From positions 1 through 46,730 of the forward strand of contig JAGASX010000023.1 of assembly GCA_017621525.1 (NCBI GenBank): a stretch of 46,730 nt of DNA, given 5' to 3'. The translations under genes were made by a program, and so were the position numbers. The stretch comes from Clostridia bacterium (GTDB lineage Bacteria > Bacillota > Clostridia > Christensenellales > UBA1242). Positions 1-7,682 of the stretch are shown here, one piece after another. Below the pieces are notes generated by a model. It worked only from the letters and a program-made list of their open reading frames with translations. It searched no databases and had not been told where the DNA came from. The stretch's first letter is position 1, and each line of letters opens with the position of its first letter.

Positions 1-1109
1 GCACCTATGGTGCCTCCGCCAAGAAGTGTATATACTTCTGCTACGCTCATAAGCCAAAGTTTATCAGCACCCTCAGTTGATTTTGGTGTTGTATCATATG
101 TTGCATATTGGGTTGTCCCTGCTGGTGGAGACCATTGATTTCCTGCTCCTATACTTGTTGAACTTGTTGCCCAACCTATATCGGTATGCAAATCTGTTAT
201 CTCTCTTGCTGTGATTGCATTGTATGTTGCATCATCGGTGAGGTTTAAGAATGTTTTGTATTCTCCGTTTAAGTATGTTCGTATGTCGCTTGTTGCATAG
301 TCATTTCCGTCGCTACTGCTTGCATTAAATTTTTGTTTATCTGCAGTTTCTACCATAAGCGTTTCAAGAATAAACGTTCCAACAGAGCCGGCACTTGGTG
401 CGGTAGAGCCAGTAAACTTAGTTGTTTCGCTTGCTCCGCTCTCTTTTATTCCTACCAATCTCCATTTAACTGGATTACCTTGGTAAGTGCCCATTTCTAC
501 ATAATAATATCCGCTCGGGTCTTGTTTAAGGTCCACATTACTGCCGCCCTCTTCGCCTTGGTCCGGGGCAAGGTCGCTGTTGGCATCGCGGAGGTCAAAA
601 GCGTAGTCATAATTGGCAGATGCCTTTTTGTTTGTATCATTTACAACGGCGGTCATAGTGAAAACTTTGGTTGTGTTTGCTGGGATTGCCTTTTCGCCAC
701 TTGTGTAAGTTGCGCCGTCATAAGTCATAGATTTTGTAACGTTTGTGATTGAAGTCATGTTGTCGGTAAGTGATACGTAAAGCACGCGTTCACTTTTGTT
801 TTGAATGGTAACCGTCCATTTAATTGTTGGGGTTGTGGTTTTTGCAAATTCAAGGTCGCGACTCCAAGTGTTAAGTTCGTCTTGTGTTGGGGTGCCGGTT
901 GCTGAATAGTTGAGGGTTGATAGGGTTGGGGTGGAGGTTGCACCTTCAACTTTTCCGGTGATTGTTGCATAAATATCTGTTGCGATGAAAGAAACCGTAC
1001 CGCCAATGTTTACGGTGCCGGTGTTTACCGCCCACACGCCCACTGCAAGAAGTGAAAGCATAAGGCAGAAAGCCATTATCACGCTGTATAATTTTGTTTT
1101 AAGACGCAT
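1..1109 (-). CDS. DUF6273-type surface protein, 3' end beyond window
   Basis: Read on the minus strand from the ATG at 1109 the frame is open to the window edge, about 369 codons, so the C-terminus is missing. Residues 1-28 form a basic start and hydrophobic helix ending in GVWAV, followed by a VNIGGTVSF segment, which looks like an export signal plus a short conserved beta motif. Two beta-rich regions follow, then the DUF6273 core with VKWRLVGI, GTFILETLMV, SDIRTYLNGEY and DKLWLMSVAEVY motifs. The layout matches the complete paralogue at 5758-7056 throughout. No sortase motif or catalytic residues are visible in the part present. A conserved promoter element lies at 1173-1201, and a G-rich stretch just before the ATG is a weak ribosome binding site. 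Role inferred: secreted or surface-displayed protein, possibly ligand-binding. The family identification rests on motif memory and agreement with the paralogue. Confidence 0.8.
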   Translation of the reverse strand, partial: MRLKTKLYSVIMAFCLMLSLLAVGVWAVNTGTVNIGGTVSFIATDIYATITGKVEGATSTPTLSTLNYSATGTPTQDELNTWSRDLEFAKTTTPTIKWTVTIQNKSERVLYVSLTDNMTSITNVTKSMTYDGATYTSGEKAIPANTTKVFTMTAVVNDTNKKASANYDYAFDLRDANSDLAPDQGEEGGSNVDLKQDPSGYYYVEMGTYQGNPVKWRLVGIKESGASETTKFTGSTAPSAGSVGTFILETLMVETADKQKFNASSSDGNDYATSDIRTYLNGEYKTFLNLTDDATYNAITAREITDLHTDIGWATSSTSIGAGNQWSPPAGTTQYATYDTTPKSTEGADKLWLMSVAEVYTLLGGGTIG

Positions 1110-1172
1110 ACACAACCCCCAGATTTGGAAAAATAGGCGTCAAAAGCCCAATTTGTCCTTTAATTTTTAAGT

Positions 1173-1201
1173 ATTTTATCATATTATGCTGAATTATGCA
1201 A
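1173..1201 (-). promoter_or_regulatory. Conserved sigma-A-like promoter of DUF6273 gene
   Basis: On the minus strand: TTGCAT, 17-nt spacer, TAAAAT, inside a 41-bp block (1169-1209) that recurs with two mismatches at 24416-24456 upstream of an LRR surface gene. The spacer carries two CATAAT direct repeats 10 bp apart. The predicted start leaves a leader of roughly 57 nt. Confidence 0.6.
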
Positions 1202-1263
1202 ATTTTTATTGGGGGTTTTAAAAATTTTTTTAATTTTTTTTATTTAATATTTTAATTCATAAC

Positions 1264-1292
1264 AAAAAAACTTCCGCTTTTGCCACGGAAGT
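1264..1292 (-). terminator. Intrinsic terminator after U32 gene
   Basis: On the minus strand a 7-bp stem (ACTTCCG / CGGAAGT) with a 9-nt loop is followed by a run of T residues, 15 bp past the U32 stop codon. Confidence 0.8.
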
Positions 1293-1306
1293 CTTATTAT
1301 AATTAT

Positions 1307-2497
1307 TTAATTTTTACTTTCCACCCTTAAAATATCGCCTGCTTTTAAAGCATAAGGGCAATTGATTGTAACAATTTCTTGCACACGTTTTGCATCGGTG
1401 ATTGGCTGACATTTGCTATCAAAAATCTCTTTAATTTCAATGGTTTTCAAAAAATTGTCATCGGCAGAAAGAATTTCAAGCACATCGCCCACCTTAAAGC
1501 GGTTTCTCATTTCAACTTTCACCATGCCGTCTTTTGCATCTTCTTTCACCATGGCTATAAATTCATAGGTTTGCACAGGCATAGATGTTTCAAGGCACTC
1601 TTTATCCTTTGCCCCAAAGAAAAACCCTGTTGTATAACGGCGATGAGAAGTTTTTTCAAGTTCATCAAGAAGTGCTTTTTTATCGGCGTACCCGTCCAAA
1701 GCCCTGCGATAAGCATTTACAACGCTTGCAACGTAGTATTCGCTTTTCATACGCCCTTCAATTTTCAAACTTGCAACACCGGCGTTTTCAAGTTCTGCCA
1801 AATGTTCAATCATGCACATATCTTTGGAGTTTAAAATGTATGTTCCGCGTTCATCTTCTAAAATTTCATATTCATCATCGCGGTTTTCTTCACGGATAAA
1901 ATATTTCCAGCGACAGGCTTGCACGCAGGCACCGCGGTTGCTTTCACGCCCTGTTAAATAGTTGGATAAAAGGCAACGCCCAGAATATGAAATGCACATT
2001 GCGCCATGCACAAAGGTTTCAATTTCAACCTTATCACCAAGTACCTCATGAATTTTTTTGATTTGTCCAATATTCATCTCGCGGGCAAGAACAATTCTTG
2101 TAACACCCAAATCGGCAAAAAACTTTGCACTTTGCGAGTTTGTAACATTTGCTTGTGTGGAAACATGAACATCAATTTCTGGAAAGTTTTTGCGAATATA
2201 GTAAATAAGGCCAACATCACTTACAATCACACCGTCAACTTTGGCACGAATAAGCAGTTGAAGATAGTCATCAATCCCCTCAAAATCGGCGTCATTTGCA
2301 ACTATGTTAAGTGTAACATATCCCTTTTTGCCATGAGCGTGAAGATAGTCCATTGCCTTAACAATTTCTTCATCATCAAAGTTGCCGGCAAATGCACGAA
2401 GTCCCATTTTTTTGCCAGCAAAATAAACCGCGTCGGCACCAAAATGAACGGCTGACACAAGTTTTTCAAAATTTCCAGCAGGGGCAAGCAATTCCAT
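1307..2497 (-). CDS. trhP: U32 family protein, TrhP-like tRNA hydroxylation enzyme
   Basis: A 396-residue peptidase-U32 family protein. It opens with the family signature MELLAPAGNFEKL and has a TIM-barrel-like core. Cysteines at 168, 175, 191 and 195 (CISYSGRC and CVQAC) match the iron-sulfur cysteine set of the family. In E. coli and B. subtilis, U32 proteins of this size are prephenate-dependent tRNA U34 hydroxylases (TrhP/YrrO) that make 5-hydroxyuridine; the name 'peptidase' is historical. The C-terminal 100 residues form the small beta domain expected of the long U32 subgroup. An AAAGGAG site precedes the ATG. It lies upstream of the DUF6273 gene and is separated from it by a terminator. 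Clostridia often carry several U32 paralogues, so the exact RNA substrate is inferred. Confidence 0.85.
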   Translation of the reverse strand: MELLAPAGNFEKLVSAVHFGADAVYFAGKKMGLRAFAGNFDDEEIVKAMDYLHAHGKKGYVTLNIVANDADFEGIDDYLQLLIRAKVDGVIVSDVGLIYYIRKNFPEIDVHVSTQANVTNSQSAKFFADLGVTRIVLAREMNIGQIKKIHEVLGDKVEIETFVHGAMCISYSGRCLLSNYLTGRESNRGACVQACRWKYFIREENRDDEYEILEDERGTYILNSKDMCMIEHLAELENAGVASLKIEGRMKSEYYVASVVNAYRRALDGYADKKALLDELEKTSHRRYTTGFFFGAKDKECLETSMPVQTYEFIAMVKEDAKDGMVKVEMRNRFKVGDVLEILSADDNFLKTIEIKEIFDSKCQPITDAKRVQEIVTINCPYALKAGDILRVESKN

Positions 2498-2622
2498 AAT
2501 TATTTCTCCTTTTTTTAAATATTAAAACATATATTTTTAATTTATTTTTATTTTTTTATAATCTATTTTATTGTCTTATACACGATTTTTTAAGTTATTT
2601 TTTAATAACAACTTAAATTTTG

Positions 2623-3684
2623 CTATCTAAATTCAACATTTGGCTTTGCGGTAAGGGTTAAATCAGCAAGCCCAATGCCGTCTTTTATCATATAATAAGC
2701 CATAGAGCCAATCATTGCAGAGTTGTCCGTGCAGTATGCAAGCACAGGGCTGAAAAATTGTATGTTATTTTCTTCGCACAAGGCTTTCACCTTTTCTTTA
2801 AGGCGAGAATTTGCACCAACACCGCCCGCAATAACAAGTTTATCCATATTGGCATATCGGCAGGCTTTTATTGCTTTGGTTGCAAGTTCATCAGTTACGC
2901 ACTCTTGAAATGAATGGGCAATATTTGCCCTGTCAATTTCTTCGCCTTTTTGCGTTTTATTATGTACAAGGTTTACAACTTCTGTTTTTATTCCGCTGAA
3001 AGAAAAATTAAATGTACTCTGCAAACTTTTTGAAACGGTGAAATTATATTTCCTCTCACCCTCTTTTGCAAGTTTGTCAATTTCCGGCCCTCCTGGATAA
3101 GGCAAGCCCATCACGCGGGCAACTTTATCAAAAGCCTCACCCACGGCGTCATCAACGCTCATGCCAAGCATTGTAAATTTGTTGTAATCTTCCACCTTTA
3201 AAAGTGCGGTATGACCACCGCTGACCATAAGGCAAACAAAGGGTGGTTTAAGGGTTGGGTGAGAAATGTAGTTTGCAGAAATATGTCCATGCACATGGCT
3301 GACTGCAATAAGAGGGAGGTCAAGTTTGTAGGCAAGCCCTTTTGCAAAGTTTACGCCCACAAGCAACGCCCCAACCAGCCCGGCGCCATAAGTTACCGCA
3401 ACGGCGTCAACTTGGCTTTCGCCTATGCCCGCTTTTTTTAATGCCTCTTCATAAATATTTGAAATTGCAAGAACATGATTTCTTGATGCAACTTCTGGCA
3501 CAACGCCCCCAAAGCGTCTGTGAATTTCAATTTGGGTTGCAATTATGTTTGACAAAACTTCGCGACCATTTTTTACAACCGCGACAGAAGTTTCATCACA
3601 AGAGGACTCTATTGAAAGCACATAAACATCTTGTTTATCTTTAAGTGCATTAAATTTTTCTTTCATTCTTTCAAAATATTTCAT
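2623..3684 (-). CDS. tsaD: tRNA N6-threonylcarbamoyladenosine transferase TsaD
   Basis: A 353-residue ASKHA-fold protein that transfers the threonylcarbamoyl group to A37 of ANN-decoding tRNAs, acting with TsaB and TsaE. Visible signatures are LSIESSCDETS near residues 23-33, the metal-binding HxxxH (H130 and H134 in SHVHGHISANY), MVSGGHTALL, and the late GGVGANSRL plus YCTDNSAMIG nucleotide and metal motifs. Length is slightly above the usual 335-345 because of about 17 extra N-terminal residues; an internal ATG at residue 7 is an alternative start. No tsaB, tsaE or rimI lies beside it, so its partners are encoded elsewhere. Confidence 0.96.
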   Translation of the reverse strand: MKYFERMKEKFNALKDKQDVYVLSIESSCDETSVAVVKNGREVLSNIIATQIEIHRRFGGVVPEVASRNHVLAISNIYEEALKKAGIGESQVDAVAVTYGAGLVGALLVGVNFAKGLAYKLDLPLIAVSHVHGHISANYISHPTLKPPFVCLMVSGGHTALLKVEDYNKFTMLGMSVDDAVGEAFDKVARVMGLPYPGGPEIDKLAKEGERKYNFTVSKSLQSTFNFSFSGIKTEVVNLVHNKTQKGEEIDRANIAHSFQECVTDELATKAIKACRYANMDKLVIAGGVGANSRLKEKVKALCEENNIQFFSPVLAYCTDNSAMIGSMAYYMIKDGIGLADLTLTAKPNVEFR

Positions 3685-3779
3685 AAAAATCTCTTTATCT
3701 TATTTTAGCAGTTTTGCAACAGAATTTAAGCAATTTTTCAAAAAAAGTGTTAAAAAACGTGAAAAATTTGTGTTTTTTA

Positions 3780-4875
3780 TTAAATTTTCTTTAAATATTC
3801 ATTTATAAATTCTTGAATGTTGCCGTCCATAACACCTGCAACATTGCTGTTTTCCCAGCCGGTGCGGTGGTCTTTTACAAGGGTATATGGGCAGAAAACA
3901 TAACTGCGAATTTGACTGCCCCATTCAATCTTTTTCACCTCACCACGTATGGCAGAAAGCCTTTCCATTTCTTCCCTCTCTTCCTTTTCTGCAAGGCGAG
4001 AATAAAGCATTTGCATTGCGCGTTCTCGGTTTTGCAATTGACTTCGCTCCACTTGACAAGATACAACAATGCCTGTTGGAACGTGGGTGATGCGAATTGC
4101 ACTTTCAGTTTTATTCACATTTTGCCCACCCGCGCCAGAGGAATGATAGGTATCCACCTTTAAATCTTCTGGGCGAATTTCAATGTTAGGTTTCTCTTCA
4201 ATTTTTGGCATAACTTCAACACTTGCAAAAGAGGTGTGGCGTCTTGCATTGGCGTCGAAAGGTGAAATTCTTACCAAACGATGAACACCTTTTTCCGCCT
4301 TCAAAAAACCATAGGCGTTGTCGCCAGAAATTTCAAAAGTTACGCCTTTAAGCCCTGCCTCGTCGCCATTTAAAACGTCAAGCACTTTATAAGAAAACCC
4401 GCTTTTTTCGCAATACATTTTGTACATACGAAAAAGCATTTCTGCCCAGTCTTGCGCCTCTGTTCCGCCAGCGCCAGCATGGATTGTTATAATTGCATCA
4501 TAGCCGTCATATTTTCCATTTAAAAGCGTTTGAATTTTTGCACTTTCAACCTCTTTTTCAAGAATATGCAAACTTTCTTCAACTTCGCTTTCAAGGCTTT
4601 GGTCGTGGCACTCTTCAAAAAGTTCCACACTTGCCTCGCTGTCGGCAAGCAGACTTTCAAGTTTTGCTATAAGGGAAAGTTTACCCTCAATTCCTTTAAG
4701 TTTTTTTCCAACAGCCAAAACGCGGTTTTGATTTAAATAAAAATTTTCGCTTAATTGTTCTTTTTTAAGTTCCTCAGCCTCTGCACAAAGTTTTGCCTTG
4801 TCAAAGACACCCCTTTATAAAATCTATTTCACCTCTGCAAAAGGCGATACGTTCTTTCACATTATCAAGTACCAT
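3780..4875 (-). CDS. prfB: Peptide chain release factor 2, with programmed +1 frameshift
   Basis: RF2 terminates translation at UGA and UAA. The gene is split over two frames: the ATG at 4875-4873 opens 24 codons ending CTT TGA, and skipping one base (4803) joins GAC and the downstream frame to 3780. The joined product, complement of 3780-4802 plus 4804-4875, is 364 residues, normal for RF2. The stop-codon recognition tripeptide SPF (VRISPFDANARR) and the hydrolytic GGQ loop (SGAGGQNVNKTES) are intact. An AGAGAGG site precedes the ATG. A start call at the later in-frame ATG near 4718 would lose the N-terminal 50 or so residues. Presence of functional-looking RF2 argues that UGA is not reassigned in this genome. 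Confidence 0.96.
4800..4815 (-). promoter_or_regulatory. RF2 autoregulatory frameshift site
   Basis: Minus-strand sequence AAGGGG TGT CTT TGA C. An internal Shine-Dalgarno-like AAGGGG sits three bases before the slippery CTT, and TGA followed by C is a weak stop. This is the classic arrangement in which low RF2 levels favour +1 slippage and so more RF2. Confidence 0.95.
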
Positions 4876-4938
4876 AAAAACCTCTCTTTTTCTTGTATAT
4901 GATAGCAGTTATCCAAAAAAAGGTCAACATTTTTTATT

Positions 4939-4968
4939 CACACCTTTTTATTTTGCACGCATAAAATA
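4939..4968 (+). promoter_or_regulatory. Candidate sigma-K-type promoter
   Basis: CACA, 17-nt spacer, CATAAAATA matches the B. subtilis sigma-K pattern (AC-containing -35, CATANNNTA -10). No good sigma-A alternative is apparent at this position. A perfect inverted repeat, AAGCG-4-CGCTT, follows at 4980-4993 near the predicted start or in the early leader. Assignment is by consensus only. Confidence 0.5.
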
Positions 4969-5017
4969 AAGTGTATGCCAAGCGAAAACGCTTAAATGAC
5001 AAACAGGAGGTTTATTT

Positions 5018-5677
5018 ATGTCATTTTATATCAACAACACAAACCCTCACAAACCGGGGCCAATTCAAGCCAATGGGCTTAACGCCGTTTGCGAGAAAGT
5101 GCTTATTGAAACCACAAAAGTTTTTGATGCCTGCGTAACTCAAACAACAGAAACAGGCATAATTTTGCCACTTACCGGCTTTAACCCTGCAAACCCTGCC
5201 CTGCCACTTACCTTTATTTCTGCGCAAAACCAATTGGGCAACCAAACCACAATCAGCAACCTTGTTATCGACCGCATTGACCAAACGCCAAACTACGCAA
5301 ATGTTTCTATGACCATAACAATTCCGCTTACAGTAACATACCGCGACGCAAACGGCGTGCTGGGCACCGCAACTTCAAGCGTAACCGTAAACAAAAGCGC
5401 TGTGCTTTTTGTGCCACAACCATCACTTTCACCAATTGACATCAAGGTTAACGCACTGTTTTCAAGCAACACCGGCACTTTCACTGCCGACAACACATTC
5501 ACTGTTACCGGTTGCTTTCAAATTGTAATAAAGGTTACCGCAGTGGTAGACCTGCTTGTTCCATCATTCGGCTACCCTGTTATCCCTCCATGCCAAGCCT
5601 GCCAAAACTGTAACACATGCCCTGGCATTGATGACCTGCCACTTTACCCAACAGCAACAAATATAAACAGAATTTAA
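5018..5677 (+). CDS. Uncharacterised protein, probable spore-coat type
   Basis: A 219-residue protein with no signal peptide or membrane helix, rich in Asn, Thr and Pro. The N-terminal third contains VCEKVLIETTKVFDACV, similar to a KVFDxC motif I associate with clostridial spore-associated hypothetical proteins. The middle is a beta-rich, Thr/Val-rich region, and the tail is cysteine-rich (CQACQNCNTCPG), suited to disulfide or metal cross-linking. AGGAGG at 5005-5010 gives a strong ribosome binding site 7 nt before the ATG. It is a monocistronic gene on the plus strand between divergent prfB and a convergent surface gene. The sigma-K-like promoter supports late mother-cell expression. Family and function are inferred; the reading frame is well supported. 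Confidence 0.75.
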   Translation: MSFYINNTNPHKPGPIQANGLNAVCEKVLIETTKVFDACVTQTTETGIILPLTGFNPANPALPLTFISAQNQLGNQTTISNLVIDRIDQTPNYANVSMTITIPLTVTYRDANGVLGTATSSVTVNKSAVLFVPQPSLSPIDIKVNALFSSNTGTFTADNTFTVTGCFQIVIKVTAVVDLLVPSFGYPVIPPCQACQNCNTCPGIDDLPLYPTATNINRI

Positions 5678-5730
5678 AAAAACAATTAAATTTACAAAAA
5701 AATGTAAAAAAAAAACGTAAAAAACACATA

Positions 5731-5757
5731 AAAAACAGCCATTTTGGCTGTTTTTTA
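5731..5757. terminator. Bidirectional terminator
   Basis: A 10-bp stem (AAAACAGCCA / TGGCTGTTTT) with a 3-nt loop, A-rich on one side and T-rich on the other, between convergent genes at 5677 and 5758. It abuts the stop codon of the DUF6273 gene. Confidence 0.85.
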
Positions 5758-7056
5758 TTAAAATTCAATGTTGAAAGCGGGACGGACTCCGAGAATATCC
5801 GAAACGAAATCGTACTGACAAGCCCCATTAGAGTAAATACGAATCGCACGGCGAGAATCAAAGTGCTCAGGCGAGCGTAGCAAGTAGTCACTCGAACTAT
5901 TATTATTTTGATTCCAAATTAAATTATTTGTTACACTTGCAGACCATGAAGATGTTGGCACTATATTGTTTGTTATCGTTCCACCTCCCACTAATTTATA
6001 CACTTCTTCCACGCTCATAAGCCAAAGTTTGTCACTTTCTGTGTTTGTTGTATCTATTGCGTATATCTCGCCATATGTAGATGGTGCTGACATTGGCACA
6101 ATTGATGGCAAATTATCATTTGGTGCTTTTTCTCCTTGAGAATTTGTATACCACCCAATATTTGTATACATTTCGGCTACGCTTCGTTCTGCGATGGCAT
6201 TGTATGTTGCGTCATTTGTAAGGTTAAGGTAGGAAACATAATCATTTTTAAGATATTGACGTATATCACTATCTGCATAATCATTTCCATCGCTTGTGCT
6301 TGCATTAAATGCTTGTTTGTTATCTATAATAAGGGTTTCAAGAATGAATGTACCTTTCCCGCTTGTTGGAGCGGTTGAACCGTCAAAATGTTCTCCATCC
6401 ACGCCGACAAGGCGCCATTTTACTGGAGCGTTGTTGTACGTACCCATTTCTACATAATAGTAGTTGTTTGTTGTATCATATTTTAAATCTATCGATGATG
6501 CACTGCCACCACCTTGATTTTGCGATACACTTGCATCTCTTAAATCAAAATCGAAGTTGTAGTCAATTGATGCACTTGCATTGGTGTCGGTTACCTTGAT
6601 TTCCATTGTATAGGTTTTGGTTGTTTTGGCTGGGATTGTTTGTTCACCTGTGGCAGAACCTCCGTCAAAGGTTAAGGTTTTGGTTGCGTTGGTAAGGGTT
6701 GCAATATTATCAGTAAGGGTTACATAAAGGGCTCTTTCACTTTTATTCTCTATCTGTATTGTCCACTTCACTGTTGGGATAGTTGCATCGGCAAAGGTTA
6801 AGTTTTGGCACCATGTATTTAGTTCTGTTTGTGATGGTTGGGTCTTTGCTGAGTAGTTAAGTGGTGATAAAGTAGTTGAGTTTGATGCACCCGTTATTGT
6901 ACCTGTTATAGTTGCGTATATATTTGTCGCGTTAAAGGATATAGTACCACCTATATTTACATTAGCACTTGTCACTGCGTATACTCCTGTTATTAGCAAT
7001 GCCACTACTAAAAAGAACATACTTATGGTTGTTATTAGTTTTGTTTTTAGGGTCAT
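5758..7056 (-). CDS. DUF6273-type surface protein with variable-region-like C-terminus
   Basis: A complete 432-residue paralogue of the gene at 1-1109. Residues 1-30 are a basic and hydrophobic export helix ending in TGVYAVT, followed by VNIGGTISF. The middle is Thr/Ser-rich and beta-like. The C-terminal half is the DUF6273 region: VKWRLVGV, GTFILETLII, SDIRQYLKNDY, DKLWLMSVEEVY, then SDYLLRSPEHFDSRR and the terminal GVRPAFNIEF, a C-type-lectin-like ending. AAGGAG precedes the ATG. Codon use changes sharply in the last 45 codons: 30 of the last 37 sense codons end in C or T and only two in A, against 17 of 37 ending in A in the segment just upstream. That pattern resembles a diversity-generating-retroelement variable region. 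No reverse transcriptase is in the window, so this is inference. Confidence 0.8.
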   Translation of the reverse strand: MTLKTKLITTISMFFLVVALLITGVYAVTSANVNIGGTISFNATNIYATITGTITGASNSTTLSPLNYSAKTQPSQTELNTWCQNLTFADATIPTVKWTIQIENKSERALYVTLTDNIATLTNATKTLTFDGGSATGEQTIPAKTTKTYTMEIKVTDTNASASIDYNFDFDLRDASVSQNQGGGSASSIDLKYDTTNNYYYVEMGTYNNAPVKWRLVGVDGEHFDGSTAPTSGKGTFILETLIIDNKQAFNASTSDGNDYADSDIRQYLKNDYVSYLNLTNDATYNAIAERSVAEMYTNIGWYTNSQGEKAPNDNLPSIVPMSAPSTYGEIYAIDTTNTESDKLWLMSVEEVYKLVGGGTITNNIVPTSSWSASVTNNLIWNQNNNSSSDYLLRSPEHFDSRRAIRIYSNGACQYDFVSDILGVRPAFNIEF

Positions 7057-7077
7057 ATTTTTATTCTCCTTTTATCT

Positions 7078-7320
7078 TAAGCCCCATCTCCGAGGGGGCT
7101 GGCATGAGTGTAACGAGTGACTGGGGGAGTTTACACCCACCGCCCCTACGGGGCACCTCCCGCGGTCTCGCAGGAGGCATGATAAGTTAGCGTTCTCCCT
7201 TCATCATGCCTTTCGGCATGCCACCTCCCTCGTGGAGGGAGGTTAAAAAGCGTTTGTGGGGCTCCGGGGAAATCGCAACCACCGGCGTCTTTTGCTTCTT
7301 TTCTAACGTTAGAAAAGAAC
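7078..7320. repeat. Composite palindromic repeat, copy 1
   Basis: This block occupies most of the first half of the 626-bp gene-free stretch 7057-7682. It joins four modules also found elsewhere in the window: a CCCCCTC/GGGGGAG element (7080-7132), a CCGCCCCTACGGGGCACC element (7133-7193), a CTCCCTCGTGGAGGGAGG hairpin (7226-7243), and a two-hairpin module (7244-7320). The last contains a perfect 24-bp palindrome at 7296-7319. I see no gene here. Open frames across it read like the spurious short proteins such repeats produce. Confidence 0.8.
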
Positions 7321-7330
7321 ATAAAAACCT

Positions 7331-7395
7331 TTTCACTCTTCACTTTTACTTCCTTACTTCGATTATGCCCCCCCCCCCCATTGGCATTTTGTCAA
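7331..7395 (+). repeat. Direct repeat A, left copy, with C12 tract
   Basis: A 65-bp segment beginning TTTCACTCTTCACTTT and ending GCATTTTGTCAA recurs in the same orientation at 9838-9893. This copy holds a run of 12 C (7368-7379); the other holds 5. The two copies flank the two-gene cassette 7683-9751. On the minus strand the run separates TTGACA (7395-7390) from CATAAT (7367-7362) by 22 nt. Confidence 0.65.
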
Positions 7396-7636
7396 GCATT
7401 TTTCATAAGTTTTTTAAAAAATTTGCTATTCTTGACAAAATGGCACACTCGGGGCACCCCGCAAATTGTACAATTTGTGGGGAAAAGGAAAAGGCGAGCG
7501 TTAATAGAAATTTGCACTCGCAAATTTCGCTAAGCGTAGCCTTTGACGCCGTCAAGCAAAATTGCAAAGTTTTTTTGAATTTTTTTAATTTTTTACAAGA
7601 AAACACCCACTTTGTTCCTGTTATTCTTGCGTCCAT

Positions 7637-7666
7637 AAAAAAAAGCCTTGCCATTTGGCAATGCTT
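7637..7666 (-). terminator. Intrinsic terminator of the HExxH cassette
   Basis: On the minus strand a roughly 10-bp stem built on TTGCCA / TGGCAA is followed by eight T residues, downstream of the small gene ending at 7683. The remaining 7396-7636 interval contains short inverted repeats (for example GCCATTTTGTCAAG against its complement) but no supportable gene. Confidence 0.7.
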
Positions 7667-7682
7667 TATTGTTTATTTAATT

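Noticed and set aside
333..752. 139-codon plus-strand frame within the left surface gene
   Set aside because: Antisense shadow; the minus-strand reading gives a coherent DUF6273 protein that matches the paralogue residue by residue.
7146..7343. Minus-strand frame with FFSNVRKEAKDAGGCD, similar to one at 20554-20880
   Set aside because: Both run through the two-hairpin repeat module and resemble each other only because the DNA repeat does. No ribosome binding site; a frequent kind of spurious protein.
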